Assembly: GCA_006176705.1 (NCBI GenBank)
Contig: QRFJ01007241.1
Coordinates: forward strand, 1-64,000
Length of the DNA: 64,000 bases
Reading direction: 5' to 3'
Origin: Cocos nucifera
Lineage: Eukaryota > Streptophyta > Magnoliopsida > Arecales > Arecaceae
Of this stretch, positions 11,690 to 22,394 are shown piece after piece (the first letter of the stretch is position 1; every line of letters starts with the position of its first letter). The notes beneath the pieces are model-generated. The model saw nothing but the letters and a program-made list of their open reading frames with translations. It was not told the DNA's origin and searched no databases. The position numbers were made by a program, and so were the translations under genes.

Positions 11690-14001
11690 TGTTAGATATA
11701 TGTGCCCTGAAAGTCAGAATTGGCTGACACTTGTAATACACTTCTAGGAGCAAAATTATAATTTTGACCAAAATCAATAAAATGGGTTATTTTCTATCAC
11801 AAATGTATATTTAGTGTCTATGATACATCCTTTGAGTTAATGGTAATGTTAATTCATATTTTCAAGAGTTGAAAATTTAAGATATGAATAATCATTATTA
11901 ACTCATAAAATGCTCCCAACCATAGGATCATCATGAGGATGCCGATTGATCTAGAAGTTTGATGTATACAATCGCTTCTCTTTAGTAGATGAGTCTTGAG
12001 TCTATGGTGTGGAGACATTGGAGCGAGAGTATAGGTACTCGTTAGAGAATGAGGGTACTGAGCATGACCACCTCGAGTAGTCATTAGGAAGTCTACCTTC
12101 TCGTCAATGACTGACTCGATACTGCAGTGGTGTGTCTGGTTCTTTGATCTGAGGTGCATCGACAGTTCACCTTGAGGGTGTTATAGTTTGACTACACCAT
12201 AACTCGGTCTCCTAGCCATCTGAAATCCTGAGGTGTATGTTGGCTATAGCATGTTCATTGTAGGAATTGGATTACATCAAGATGGAATCTATCTATCTCG
12301 GTGGTAGAGGAGCAGCCCTATGATGATCATAAGAATCAAGTCTAGAAGCTCATGGCCATGGTAGAGTAAAATAATAGAAAGAGTTTCTATTTAGGTTTTC
12401 ACATCGGACTTGAATCAAATGATTACATCATATGATAGAGACTAGGGTTTGACGAGTTCACCTAAATCCTAATCGGATCGGGGCTCAAGATAGAAGAACT
12501 TAATCACATAGGTAGCTACACCAAGAGGTTCGCATTCAGCTCTGATGGATTGCCATCATATACTCTAGGTGTCACTAGTGGATTTTGGGAGCAATTAGAA
12601 TGATTTAGATGATCGATCATTCTAGCTATTCAAATCAGAAGAGTTCTGATCCATCGAAAGAAGTTTCGATGATGTCGATGATAGAGATCATGACATATCC
12701 CATTACCATACAGAATTGAACCTAACTGGGTCACACAAACAAGGGTTTGAATCTGGTGATCATCAATTCAACTGATCTAATTCAATTGATCTGAATGAGA
12801 TTTAATTAGGTTCAAGAAAATCATGCTAGCACTCGATTGAACCTAACGTTCTTCTTTTACTATCATAAATAGTTGTCCTGACTGAGCCAAAGGAGTTTGT
12901 GCTCGATCAGAGGCCTTCACTAGGTCTGACTAGAGTTTGTCTAGGTCAGAAAAGGGTTGTCTTATTTTGTAAGATAATACCTACCATTTTTGGTCGCCTA
13001 CCATTTTTCGTTCTTTGACTTTGGTCAAAAGTTGACCTTTGCCTGGTCAAATGTTGACCATTGACACTTTGACTTCTGTCCATGTGTCACGCATCTATTG
13101 GAGAGCTGGTGGGGGCTTGTCTCCCTACTAGAACCTGACAAGGAGGAGGGCACACACCAAGTTCTGGTAGGAAGGAGGGCACACGCCATCCTTGGCGTGT
13201 GCCCAAGCTGGAGGCGCCCAGGAGTCCCTGTTGGATAGGGACTCCATCTCCTTTTTGGATTCTGATTAGACTTCTCCTAAGAATCAAGTTTGACTGGTCT
13301 TAGGCACCATCTAAGGAGAAATCCAAGGGACTCTATTCCCACCAATCAGATTTAGATATGATTTCACAAAGGATTGTGATTGGTTGGGAAGAAGAGGAGT
13401 TGGATCACGCATAGTCTATAAATAAGACCCTGCGCCCAACCCAAAGAGCATTGAAAAGAATTAAAAATTCTCACAGCCCAAGGCTGCCTCTCCTCTCCTC
13501 CTCCATGCCAAGTCCATCTTCTCCCTCTCCTCTCCACATCCAAAGGAGTTTGGGATCCAAGTTGGTGCAATCCAGACGAGAGAAAGGCGACAGAAAGCTA
13601 GAAGGCTGCGCTGCTGTAGAGGACAACTGCTGATCTTCGAAAGATATTTTGAAAATCTTCCAAATTAGATTCAAATCTAATTTTTGGAGACGTGATAGTG
13701 AAGAAGAGGATCTCCAAATTTAGCTCGAGTGGATATCAGTAGAGGCCAGGCACTTGCATGGCTAGATCCAGAACCTTCCACTGCTTACAGGATCATCAAT
13801 GGGTAATAAGATTACCCTACATTAAGGTAAATTAAATTAAATTTAATTTATCTAAATTTATTTTAATTATTAAAATAATAAAGATCAGATCTAAAATATT
13901 TTAGATTTGATCTAGATCAAAGAAATTTTTTTTTGAAATATATCTCTTGATCCGATCAGATCTGAATGAATCTGATCCAGAAAATCAAGATTTTCCCTTC
14001 A
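11690..14001 (+). mobile_element. solo LTR of the D copia family
   Basis: 2312 bp, starts TGTTAGATATATG and ends CCCTTCA. Flanked by a near-matching 5-bp TSD (ATAAG at 11685-11689, TTAAG at 14002-14006). Its order and length match the 3' LTR of element D (38004-40318, 2315 bp): same start, GTGTGGAGA block, CTATAAATA promoter block and TCA end. No PBS, PPT or coding region is present, so it is a solo LTR left by LTR-LTR recombination. It divides the 5' LTR of I. Confidence 0.85.
13417..13424 (+). promoter_or_regulatory. TATA box of solo LTR
   Basis: TATAAATA, followed by a C/T-rich leader. The same box lies at the matching place in the LTR of D (39748-39755). Confidence 0.55.
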
Positions 14002-14622
14002 TTAAGATCCTAGGATAAAAGTCTATCCTAGATCCAAACAGAAAATTTCATCCAATTTTGTTCGCCACCATCGAGCCAACTCTATCAGGAGCTAAGCTGA
14101 TTCGACTGCATCTCATCCCAAACCGTATCTTCTATCTACCTAAGATAGCTAGCTCGACTGCACCTCGAGCCAGCTTGATCTTAGCCCGAGCTAGCTCGAC
14201 TACGTATCCGAGCCAACTCGCCTATGTGTCAGCCCCCTATCTTGCCTGATTCTTTTCTTTGGCTTTGGTCCTTTGTTCTATCTTGTATCCTAGATCTCTG
14301 GAGCACCTACCAAGCCCCTCAAGATCTTTACACCTAAACCTCGAGTCCGTGTAGGGCTACACGCCACCTTTTTCTAGGATAATTCCCATCCTAGCTCTAA
14401 AATTCACACCCATCTTAGTCTTCTAGATTTTCGGAGCACCTACCAAGCCCCTCAAGATCCTTACACCTAAACCTCTAGTCCGTGTAGGGCTACACGCCAC
14501 CTTTTTCTAGGATAATTTCCATCCTAGCTCTAAAATTCACACCCATCTTAGTCTTCCAGAGCTAACATCCTGACTCCTCCTATGGCCTTCCAAGGCTTAG
14601 AAGCATCACATCAAATCCTATA
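14002..14622 (-). repeat. 5' LTR of element I, remaining part
   Basis: Continues the LTR broken at 11689 and ends (minus start) with TATAGGATTTGATG, one base different from the left copy. It contains an internal tandem duplication of about 133 bp. Without it the LTR would be about 855 bp, equal to the left copy. Confidence 0.85.
14290..14555. repeat. 133-bp tandem duplication in LTR of I
   Basis: GGAGCACCTACCAAGCCCC starts at 14300 and again at 14433, and the following 110 bp repeat with only a few changes. The left LTR (8824-9676) has a single copy. Confidence 0.85.
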
Positions 14623-14627
14623 CTACT

Positions 14628-16100
14628 AACATAATAGATCACTCATGGTAACTTATCAATTCTTTGATCTAGGATAGCTCCTATGGTATGATCTGATGCA
14701 TCGCACATAAGCTCAAAAGGTTGAGTCCATACAGATGGATGAATAACTGGGGTCAAGGTTAATTTCTTCTTTAAATATTCAAAAGACTCATGACATTCTG
14801 ATGTGAAGTCAAACTTAACTTCTTTAGCTAATAGGTTAGTCAATGGTCGAGCCATCTTACTAAAATTCTTGATAAATCTTCTATAAAAACTAGCATGTCC
14901 AAGAAAAGAGCAAATTTTTTTTACTATTTTTGGTGGTGTAAGATTTTCAATTAAATCTATCTTGGCTTTATCCACTTCTATGCCTATTTTTAAAATTACA
15001 TGACCAAGGACTACACCTTCCTTAACCATAAATTGATATTTTTTTAAATTTAAAACTAGATGCTTTTCCTTACATCTTTTTAAAACTAGTCTAAGATGAT
15101 TTAGACATTCAGAGAAGGTCGATCTAAAGAAAGAAAAATTGTTCATGAAGATTTCTAAGAAACATTCTACCATATCTAAGAACATGCTAATCATGCACCT
15201 TTGGAATGTAGATGGAGCATTATATAATCCAAAAGGCATGCATCTATAGGTGAAGGTTCCAAATGGATAAGGTAAAAGTTATCTTCTTTTGATCTTCTAG
15301 AGCTATAGGAATTTGATTATAACTAGAATATCCATCCAGAAAATAATCAAAATCATACCCTACTAATCATTCTAACATTTGATCTATAAAGGGGAAGGAA
15401 AAATGGTCCTTTCGAATGGCCAAATTTAATTTTCTATAATTGATGCAGACCCTCCATCTAGTTTAAATTGTAGTTGGTACCAGCTCATTATTATCATTTT
15501 GTACTACAGTAATTCTTAACTTCTTGAGTACTACTTGAACTGGACTTACCCAAGAACTATATGAAATTAGATATATTATTCTATTATTAAGGAGTTTTAT
15601 TATTTCTTTTTTCACAACTTCTTTTATGGCTAGGTTGAGTCTTCTTTAGGGGTCTTTTTTTGGCTTAGCTTCCTCTAATAGGTAAATTCTATGCTGAACA
15701 ATGAAAGGGCTAATTTTTTTTAAATCTACCATGGTCCATCCTAATGCTTCTTTATTTTCTTTAAGGATGGTCAATAATTCTCCCTCTTATATGGGTCTAG
15801 ATCTGCTGAAATGATTACTGGTAAGGTTTCTGATGGACCTAGATAGGCATATTTTAGGAGCTTAGGGAGTGATTTGAGCTCTAACTTAGGTGTTTCCTCT
15901 ACTGATGGTTTGGATGATGGTTCAACCATTATCTCAAGTGGTTTGACTGGAGGCTCCTATCTTGACTCCATCCTATGATCACCAATTGAAGAGAGTTCAT
16001 GGACCTTTTCACCTTCTTGGTCCATCAAAAATTCATAATCGATCTCTTCATTGCTCTGGTCAAGGCTTATATGTATTCTCTTGAATCCAGTTCACATTGC
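14628..16100 (-). pseudogene. Athila-type A: reverse transcriptase and RNase H start
   Basis: Minus-strand RT of element A. The main open stretch is 14643-15239 (198 codons): MPFGLYNAPSTFQRCM at its start, then the polymerase box, which reads FMNN instead of FMDD (15138-15149), so both active-site Asp residues are gone. LGHASFYRRFIKNFSK follows, and ELMCDASDHTIGAIL begins the RNase H. Upstream parts such as the RWRVCINYRKLN and PFIDQMLEWLVG blocks are readable to about 15700 with stops. Its 3' continuation was carried off by insertion I and resumes at 8823. Strongly similar in layout to B (62281-63920). Confidence 0.87.
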
Positions 16101-16642
16101 ATGTTTGCTTAGTTTTAGTTAGATGAAAAATGTTCAACTCTATAGATATATTGCCAAAGGTGAGTTTCATCAGTCTATTTCATCAATTGATTTATGCATT
16201 AGCTGTGGCCAAAAATGGTCTACCTAATATAAGTGGGATGTGACCCTTCGGGTTTGTGATAGGTTCAGTCTCTAGAATGACGAAGTCTACAGGATAGATA
16301 AAATCACTAATCTTAATCAACACATCCTTTACTGCTCCCTTTGGGACTTTTAGGGACTGATCTACTAATTATAGAGTTATTCCGATGGACTTTAGTTCCC
16401 TCAACCCTAATTGCTTATATACTGAATATGGCAAGATATTAACACTTGCCCCTAAATCTAAGAGAGCCTTATTAATATGGGTTTCTCCTATAGTGCATGA
16501 AATGATGGGAGATCCTGAATCTTTGTATTTTACTGGCATATGATTTGATAGATAAGAACTCACACTTACTGCCAGAAAGGCTCTTTTAGATACATTGGTT
16601 GTCTTTTTTTTAGTATATAGATCCTTAAGAAATTTACCATAG
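16101..16642 (-). pseudogene. Athila-type A: protease
   Basis: Minus-strand protease domain of A. The open stretch 16369-16563 reads NKALLDLGASVNILPYSVY; DLGAS is the catalytic motif as used in Athila-type elements. Downstream (about 16180-16370) a PLILGRPFLATANA flap/second-half block is readable after stops. Upstream a KTTNVSKRAFLAV block is cut off at about 16642, where unrelated copia LTR sequence begins. The gag and 5' LTR of A are not in the window. Confidence 0.85.
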
Positions 16643-17744
16643 ATTAGCCCACACCCGCACGCCTATTTTTCTTTATTTTGTGCATGCGATCTCCTCTCCC
16701 TGATGTTCATGCGTGCCCTTCTCTCCTCCTTTTCTCATACGACAATTTGTTGGAAGACCAAGTCAAAAGGGGAGTTAGTTTTGCTTTAGGATTTTATGAG
16801 ATAGAATCCTTATTGACCAAAATACCTTCCCTTGAGTGCCGCCCCCTCTTTTATTAATTATTTTCTTATTCCATATGAGAAACTTCTTTTTTGTGCACCC
16901 TTCCTTGCTGGTCCATGCTAATAATTATGGAGGAGGCACCCAAGAGTTGGGCGCCCCTTGTCTTGCCCTGTTTGACCTTTCCTTGTCTAGTTTTTGACCT
17001 AGACAAGGACTCTTTTTTTTCTATAAATTTTGGATGAATTTTAGTTTAATTTTTTTTATGAGATATAGAGCTTTGGGAGAGGTTTGGTGTGTGTAAAAAT
17101 CAGAGGAAGTGGATCCTTGGGCATGGGGGTTCCATAGGAACCAAACTAGGTATCTAGGTGAGAGAAAAGAGAAGAAGAAGAGGGTCTTCTTCTAGGGCTG
17201 TTTTATTCTTCATCTCTCCTCCTTCTTTTGAGTTTTTTTGGAGAGAGTCTTAGATCAAAAAACTCTCCACTTTCTTCTTATATTTTGGAGAGTCCAAGTT
17301 TTGAAGAAAGGAGCGTCGGATCGACCGTCGAAAAAGGATCAGCACGGTACTAGCATGCTGTCCTGATTTTCTGCATCAAACTTTAGATTAGAGTTCGTCA
17401 GCTCGTGTGGATGACTCCTAGAGGTCGGACATGTGTGCGGCTCATGACTTCATCCTTAAGCCTGGATCAGTAAGTTAGAACATCTAACTTGCATAGGTAA
17501 TAGATCTGATCTATTGATTTCATACCTGCATTAGACGTAGTGTAGATTTAGGTTGATGTGATCAACCTTTTCTTCTTCTTTATATTTTTAATTTTTGATT
17601 TAATATCATACCTTGATCATATAATAGATCTGAGATCTAGATGTTTACATATTTATTTAAATAAATATTTAATTTTTTTAATTTTTTTGCTGTCTGAACC
17701 TGAAAAAGTTTCAAGATCTATCCATGAAATCCTAGATGTGGTTC
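16643..17744 (+). repeat. truncated copia LTR (C/D-like), 3' part
   Basis: About 1.1 kb with the order of the last part of the C-family LTR: CCACACCC block, long T-rich segments, GGAGTCCAAG-like block, GTGTGCGGCTC block, TGATCTATTG, the GCTGTCTGAACCTGAAAAAG segment, and the end GTTCCTTCA at 17744. The first half is missing. TATA-like CTATAAATTT is at about 17020. No PBS follows. It has truncated the Athila element A at 16642. Confidence 0.65.
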
Positions 17745-18034
17745 CTTCAGATAACCAATATTTATGGCAAACATCGATCTACACTCGATACGTTGTCATC
17801 CTAGGTAACAACATATCATTTGGTCATAAACTGGTTTAAGGACTAAACGATAAATCCTCCTTTGTCGAGCCTAAATAGTCCTAAGGACTTCATCACAAAA
17901 GAGTTCATTATAGGAAGATGCATAAAGTGATGAAAAATACCAAAAGAATAATTTTATTCATTAATAATTTAAGTATAATTATATTTAGTTCAACCATCTA
18001 CAATCTAGATGATTGACTTTAGGATACATTTTCC
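17745..18034 (-). repeat. inverted start of a C-type copia LTR
   Basis: The reverse complement starts TGTTGGAAAATGTATCCTAAAG at 18034 and follows the first 290 bp of the C-family LTRs (33062 and 25569). It faces the fragment at 16643-17744 with no spacer, so first and last LTR parts meet in opposite orientation. Confidence 0.8.
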
Positions 18035-18812
18035 AACACTATCATCTGAGAGTGTCTTAGAACTTAGGGACTGTTATTTTGTACCTACTGCAAGTAGGAA
18101 TCTAATTTCTTCTCCTATTTAATACTGGAAGGATATATAATTAGTTTTCATAAGGACCAATGTATTATTCTTTTTAAAAATAATAAAATTAGAAGTGGTT
18201 TTCTTATTAATGATCTCTATAGGTTGCATGTTGATGTATCTATAAATTATGTCGAGCAAAGTATCAATGCCAAAGGATCTAAACAACCTAGAGATAGTAT
18301 AAACAAAAAATACATATGGCAGGCTAGATTATATAGCAGAAGATAAGATTAACAAATTGAAGAAAACTAGACTAATGGATCCGTTGACTTTCGAGTCATA
18401 TCTAATGTGTGAATCATGTTTTCAAGATAAAATGACCAAGCAACCATTTGTAGGACATGGAAAAAGGACCACAGGGTTACTTGCTTTGGTGTATACATAT
18501 ATTTGCAGCCCATTCAATATGCCAGCCATAGGTGTTTTTGTCTACTTCATTACCTTTATTGATGAATTTTTTTGGTATGGATATGTATACCTTATGCATC
18601 AAAAGTTTGAGGCCTTTGAAAGATTCAAAGAATTTAGGCATAAAGTGGAAAGATAGATCATAAAGCCTATTAAGATTCTTTAATCAGATCGAGGAGGCAA
18701 ATATTTTAGTAGAAAATTTTTAGACTATCTCAAGGAACATGGCATAGTCTTACAGTGGATTCCACCTAGAATGCCTCATCTCAATGGGATTTTAAAATGA
18801 AGAAATCATACC
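18035..18812 (+). pseudogene. copia element D: gag-pre-integrase and integrase start
   Basis: Plus-strand coding remnant of copia element D. It begins in the gag-pre-integrase domain (GDCYFVPTASRNLIS, later GCM block), has the integrase zinc region (CESCFQDKMTKQPF at about 18408-18450) and the catalytic core start (FITFIDEFFWYGYVYLM). After the second Asp block (SDRGGKYFSRKFLDYLKEHGI) it is cut at 18812 by element E. The 300-bp open stretch 18357-18656 covers most of the zinc region. Earlier D sequence (5' LTR, gag, protease) is missing, removed at the 18034/18035 rearrangement. Continues at 25477 and 35942. Confidence 0.85.
18808..18812. repeat. target-site duplication of element E (left)
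   Basis: ATACC; the right copy at 25472-25476 is ATATC. Removing 18813-25476 rejoins the D integrase frame. Confidence 0.8.
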
Positions 18813-20527
18813 TGATAAGTGATAAAAATACACTAATAAAAGTATAAAATTATAAAATAAATTAACTTATTTTTAAGAAATTAATATTTTTATTGATCTT
18901 ATGTATAAAAAAAGGCCACCAATATGAAGAGCTTATTTTTTTGATTTAAATGAAATAAATTTCAAGTAAAACGGAGACCAAATGAGCCTAGAATAAATTT
19001 TCAAAGAAAATAAATATATATATATAATTAGTCAGTCAGTTTGATTCAAATCGGCTTAACAAACTAGCTCGACCACTCGCTAAACTGACTGCTGATGCCC
19101 CGCTAACATCATGAGTTTTTTCGTGGCGTACGGTGGACCGAAATAGTATCAAAGCAAGGGCATATATGAAAATTCATAGGAGCACCCGTGTGTTGATTGG
19201 ATGCTGATTGACACAGTCTACGCAAGATCGAGCTCGAGCATGGTTCCATCAAGAAGATCCGACGGCTGTGGTTCAATCCAACTAGAATTAGGTTTTAAAA
19301 GGGATTTTTAAGTTGATTTTGGTTCATTTGATCGACATCCAATGGTCAGAATCGATCCAAGGCTCTTTTTGAGTTATTTTGAGAGTTTTAAACCCGATTT
19401 CAATAAGGTTTCGACCCAAGACCACCCTGTTAGCCTATTTAAAGGCCTGCTGCCTACTATTGTCGGGGGGAGAATATAGAGCCTGGGAATAGTAGAGAAG
19501 AGAAAGAGGAGAGAGGGTTTGAGAGGAGATTTTAGAGAGAACCTAGGAGAGAGATAGAGAGCTAGAGGAAAGAATAGAGAGGGAGGTTGAAAGTTATTTT
19601 TTTTCTTTCTTTATTCTTCTTTCTATCTTCTTTCTTCGTGGTTCATCTTTGACATCCAGCATATTGATAAAGCAGCTCTTCTTCATCAAGTTCTCCACAC
19701 CAAGAGTAACGGACGATCAATTTCAGCAATAAATAAATTTCTATTTGAATTTTTACATGCTTTTTATTTTAATTACTGTTTTTGAATCTTTTACCATGAA
19801 CTATTTTTTTTTTACTAAGGCTAAGGTGTAGCCACTCTTTTGATGCAATATTTAGTATAATTTACTTTTAATTTTATATTTTATTCATGAGGAGTGTATA
19901 AATTTATTCTTAATGCTTTTAGATTACTAGCCATCTTCTAATTGATTTGATGGGCATAGATGTTACGGATCAAGTACGTCTTTATCGATGCTTCTTGATT
20001 TATATACCTTGTATCATGAATCAAATTAGAATTCATATGCATGCAAAAATTTTAGTGTGCTTTGGATGCAGTATATTTTAATTAGAAGGTTTCACAAAAT
20101 TTAAAACATTAGTATTTATTTAAATTATGCTTGGATCAAAGGATAGTTAATAAATATTGATAGTTTTGCTATGCCTAGACCAAAGGATAGTGAATAATCT
20201 AGGAGACTCCACCATCATGTGAAATAAAATTAACCTAATTTATATAAATATTTGAATATTATATTGATTGAGTTGGTGAACCGATTGCCTTAGTAACCTA
20301 TTGCTCTTGAGTTTAAAATCCTAAAAATTATACACTCTCTATTTTCTTATAATTTATTAATTTATTTTTTTCTTATTTTTCTTAATTCTCATAAATCGAT
20401 TATCTAAATAATGCTTAGGAAAGAATTTTTTAGTACTTATTTTTCAATCCTCTAGGGATGATACTTTACTCACTTTATTACTTGATCGACTAGTACACTT
20501 GCTATAGCTATAGATTAGTACGTATCA
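18813..20527 (+). repeat. 5' LTR of element E
   Basis: 1715 bp. Starts TGATAAGTGATAAAAATAC, ends TAGTACGTATCA. It lacks about 183 bp present in the 3' LTR (24007-24189). TATA-like TATTTAAAGG at 19436-19445 is followed by a GAGAGA-rich leader. Confidence 0.88.
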
Positions 20528-20533
20528 AGTTTT

Positions 20534-20551
20534 TGGTACCGTTGCTGAGGA
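20534..20551 (+). other. primer-binding site of element E
   Basis: TGGTACCGTTGCTGAGGA, six bases after the LTR end. It matches the Asp-tRNA-type PBS of Athila elements with a few transitions. Confidence 0.75.
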
Positions 20552-20647
20552 TTGTATCTAAAACAATATTAAAATTTTGATCCTTGCTTTACTTAAAATT
20601 TTATTTTTAATTTTTATTCTTACTTTATTTTTAGATTTATTCAGTGC

Positions 20648-21692
20648 ATGACACGTATTGGACATAGTGACTTACTATCTTTAGACCCAAAAATCGAGAG
20701 GACCATCAGAAGACTACAACAAGAAAGGAACATGGCAGCTGATGATCCTAACAACATTAATCTAAGATTGGATATGGCAATAGAGGGATGACAAGAAGCT
20801 ATTTAAGTAGCACATCGTCCATTAAACAATTACATTACTCCATCTATAGCTGATGCAACTTCGAGCATCAAGAGACCACCTGTGCGAGCGAACAACTTCG
20901 AAATAAAATCGGCGATGATCCAGATGATTCAATCAACTATCCAATTTACTGGACACATGCATGATGATCCGAATGCCTATATTTCTAACTTTTTTAAATT
21001 TTATGATATTTTTAAAATTAATGGAGTGTCGGATGATGCTATTAGATTAAGGCTATTTTCTTTCTCTTTATGGGACAAAGCTAAAAGTTGGCTTCATTCT
21101 CTTTCTGTAGGTTCTATCATAACTTAGAATGTCCTAGCCCAAAAATTCTTAGCCAAGTACTTTCCACCTTCCAAGACTGCCAAGATGCGCAACGATATTA
21201 TTTTTTTTATGCAGATGGACATGGAGACACTATATGAGGCTTGGAAGCATTTCAAAGAACTACTGAGGAGATGTCCACACCATCAATTATCCATTTGGCT
21301 TCAGGTACAAGCTTTTTATAATGGTTTATCTTCTACTAATCATTCTATGATTGATGCAGCAGCAAGAGGAACCATTAATCGAGAAATGGAGAAAGAAATC
21401 TTTGATCTGATCGATGAGATGGTATCAAATAGCTATCAATGGCAAACAGAATGCATGATGCCAAGAAGACCAGTAGCTGTGCAGGGAGTGGATTGCATTC
21501 TAGCTTTATTAGCTAAAATTACAGCCCTTAGAGCCAAAGTCAATAATATAAAGGGAACAGCTATGCACATTCAGAGCATCACTTATGACCTATGTGGAGG
21601 AGGAAATGATACAAGTGACTATCAGATAGGTAATCATTTTGCTAAAGCCTCTGATACTGCTAACTATCTTGATAATTTTTTCAGGCTTCAGT
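20648..21692 (+). pseudogene. element E gag (Athila-type)
   Basis: A gag frame that stays in one reading frame for about 350 codons from the ATG at 20648 and is broken by only three stops: TGA at 20789, TAA at 20804, TAG at 21125. All three are explicable as C-to-T changes on one or other strand. The conserved Athila gag core is clear: NNFEIKSAMIQMIQ, DDPNAYISNFFKF, GVSDDAIRLRLFSFSL, FLAKYFPPSKTAKMRNDI, LYEAWKHFKELLRRCPHH, MIDAAARGTINR, SNSYQWQTE. Toward the end a zinc-knuckle-like CGGGN segment is weak. Gag would form the virus-like particle coat. It lies between PBS and protease, as expected. Confidence 0.88.
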
Positions 21693-21884
21693 AACACAAT
21701 TCCTACTCCAACACATACAATCAAGGATAGAGGCAACATCCAAATTTTTTATGGAGCAACCACAATACAGCACAACAACCATCTTAAAGAAATTCTAACA
21801 AATAAGAAGAAGTTGAAGGTGCATGAGAGAATAAATTTAAATGAAAAATGCTCAGTAATACTTCAAAATAAATTACCATAAAAA

Positions 21885-22394
21885 CTAAAAGATCTAGAAA
21901 GTTTTACTATCCCTTACATTATTGGTGATTTTAGTTTTGATAAAGTGTTATGTGATTTAGGAGCAAGTATTAATCTCATGCCTTTCTCTATTTTCAGGAA
22001 GCTGGGTCTACGAAAATCGAAACCTACCACTATCACTCTTCAACTAGCTGACAGATCCATCAAATATCCAAGAGATATAGTGGAGAATGTCTTGGTAAAG
22101 ATAAACAAGTTTATTTTTTCTATTGATTTTATTGTTCTTGATATGGAAGAAGATATTAATGTACCCCTTATCTTAGGGAGATCCATTTTAGCTACTGAAA
22201 GAGCTTTAATAGATGTTCAACACAAAAAATTAATTCTAAGAGTCCAAGATGAACAAGTTACTTTTAATGTTTTTAAAGATATTAAACATCTTGATGATAA
22301 TCAAACTTATTTTCTAATTGATATTATTGACAAATTAGTATATGAAAATTTTATAGAAAATAGGTTTGAGACTAGTAAAGCTAGTAGTGTCTAA
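21885..22394 (+). pseudogene. element E protease (Athila-type)
   Basis: An open stretch of about 150 codons (21945-22394), with the preceding block ESFTIPYIIGDF readable from 21897. LCDLGASINLMPFSIFRKLGL carries the DLGAS catalytic motif. LQLADRSIKYPRDIVENVLVKI and then VPLILGRSILATERALIDV complete the retropepsin-like fold. After INVPL the C-terminal segment reads through to a stop at 22394. In a full Athila element the RT would follow, but here only non-coding sequence does. Whether the preceding break at 21881 was a frame shift or a stop is not clear. Confidence 0.85.

Larger units (their letters stand above)
8824..14622 (-). mobile_element. gag-only copia element I (Tork-like)
   Basis: A complete but short copia element on the minus strand. 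It has LTRs at 8824-9676 and 11318-14622 (the latter interrupted), a tRNA-Met-type PBS, gag, and a 5-bp TSD (CTATT/CTACT). Its internal region is only about 1.64 kb and holds gag with a zinc knuckle but no protease, integrase or RT. It is therefore non-autonomous and would need enzymes from a relative. It sits in the RNase H of A. Two more family members lie on the plus strand at 55004 and 58029. The gag resembles the Tnt1/Tork group. Lineage is inferred from motifs only. Confidence 0.85.

Noticed and set aside
13364..13674. Several overlapping 60-70-codon frames on both strands
   Set aside because: They lie in the leader of a solo LTR, just after its TATA box; mirror frames of a CT-rich stretch.
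18813..20527. Endogenous pararetrovirus or other viral insertion
   Set aside because: The LTR, PBS, PPT and TSD structure identify an LTR retrotransposon. No movement or coat protein motif was seen.
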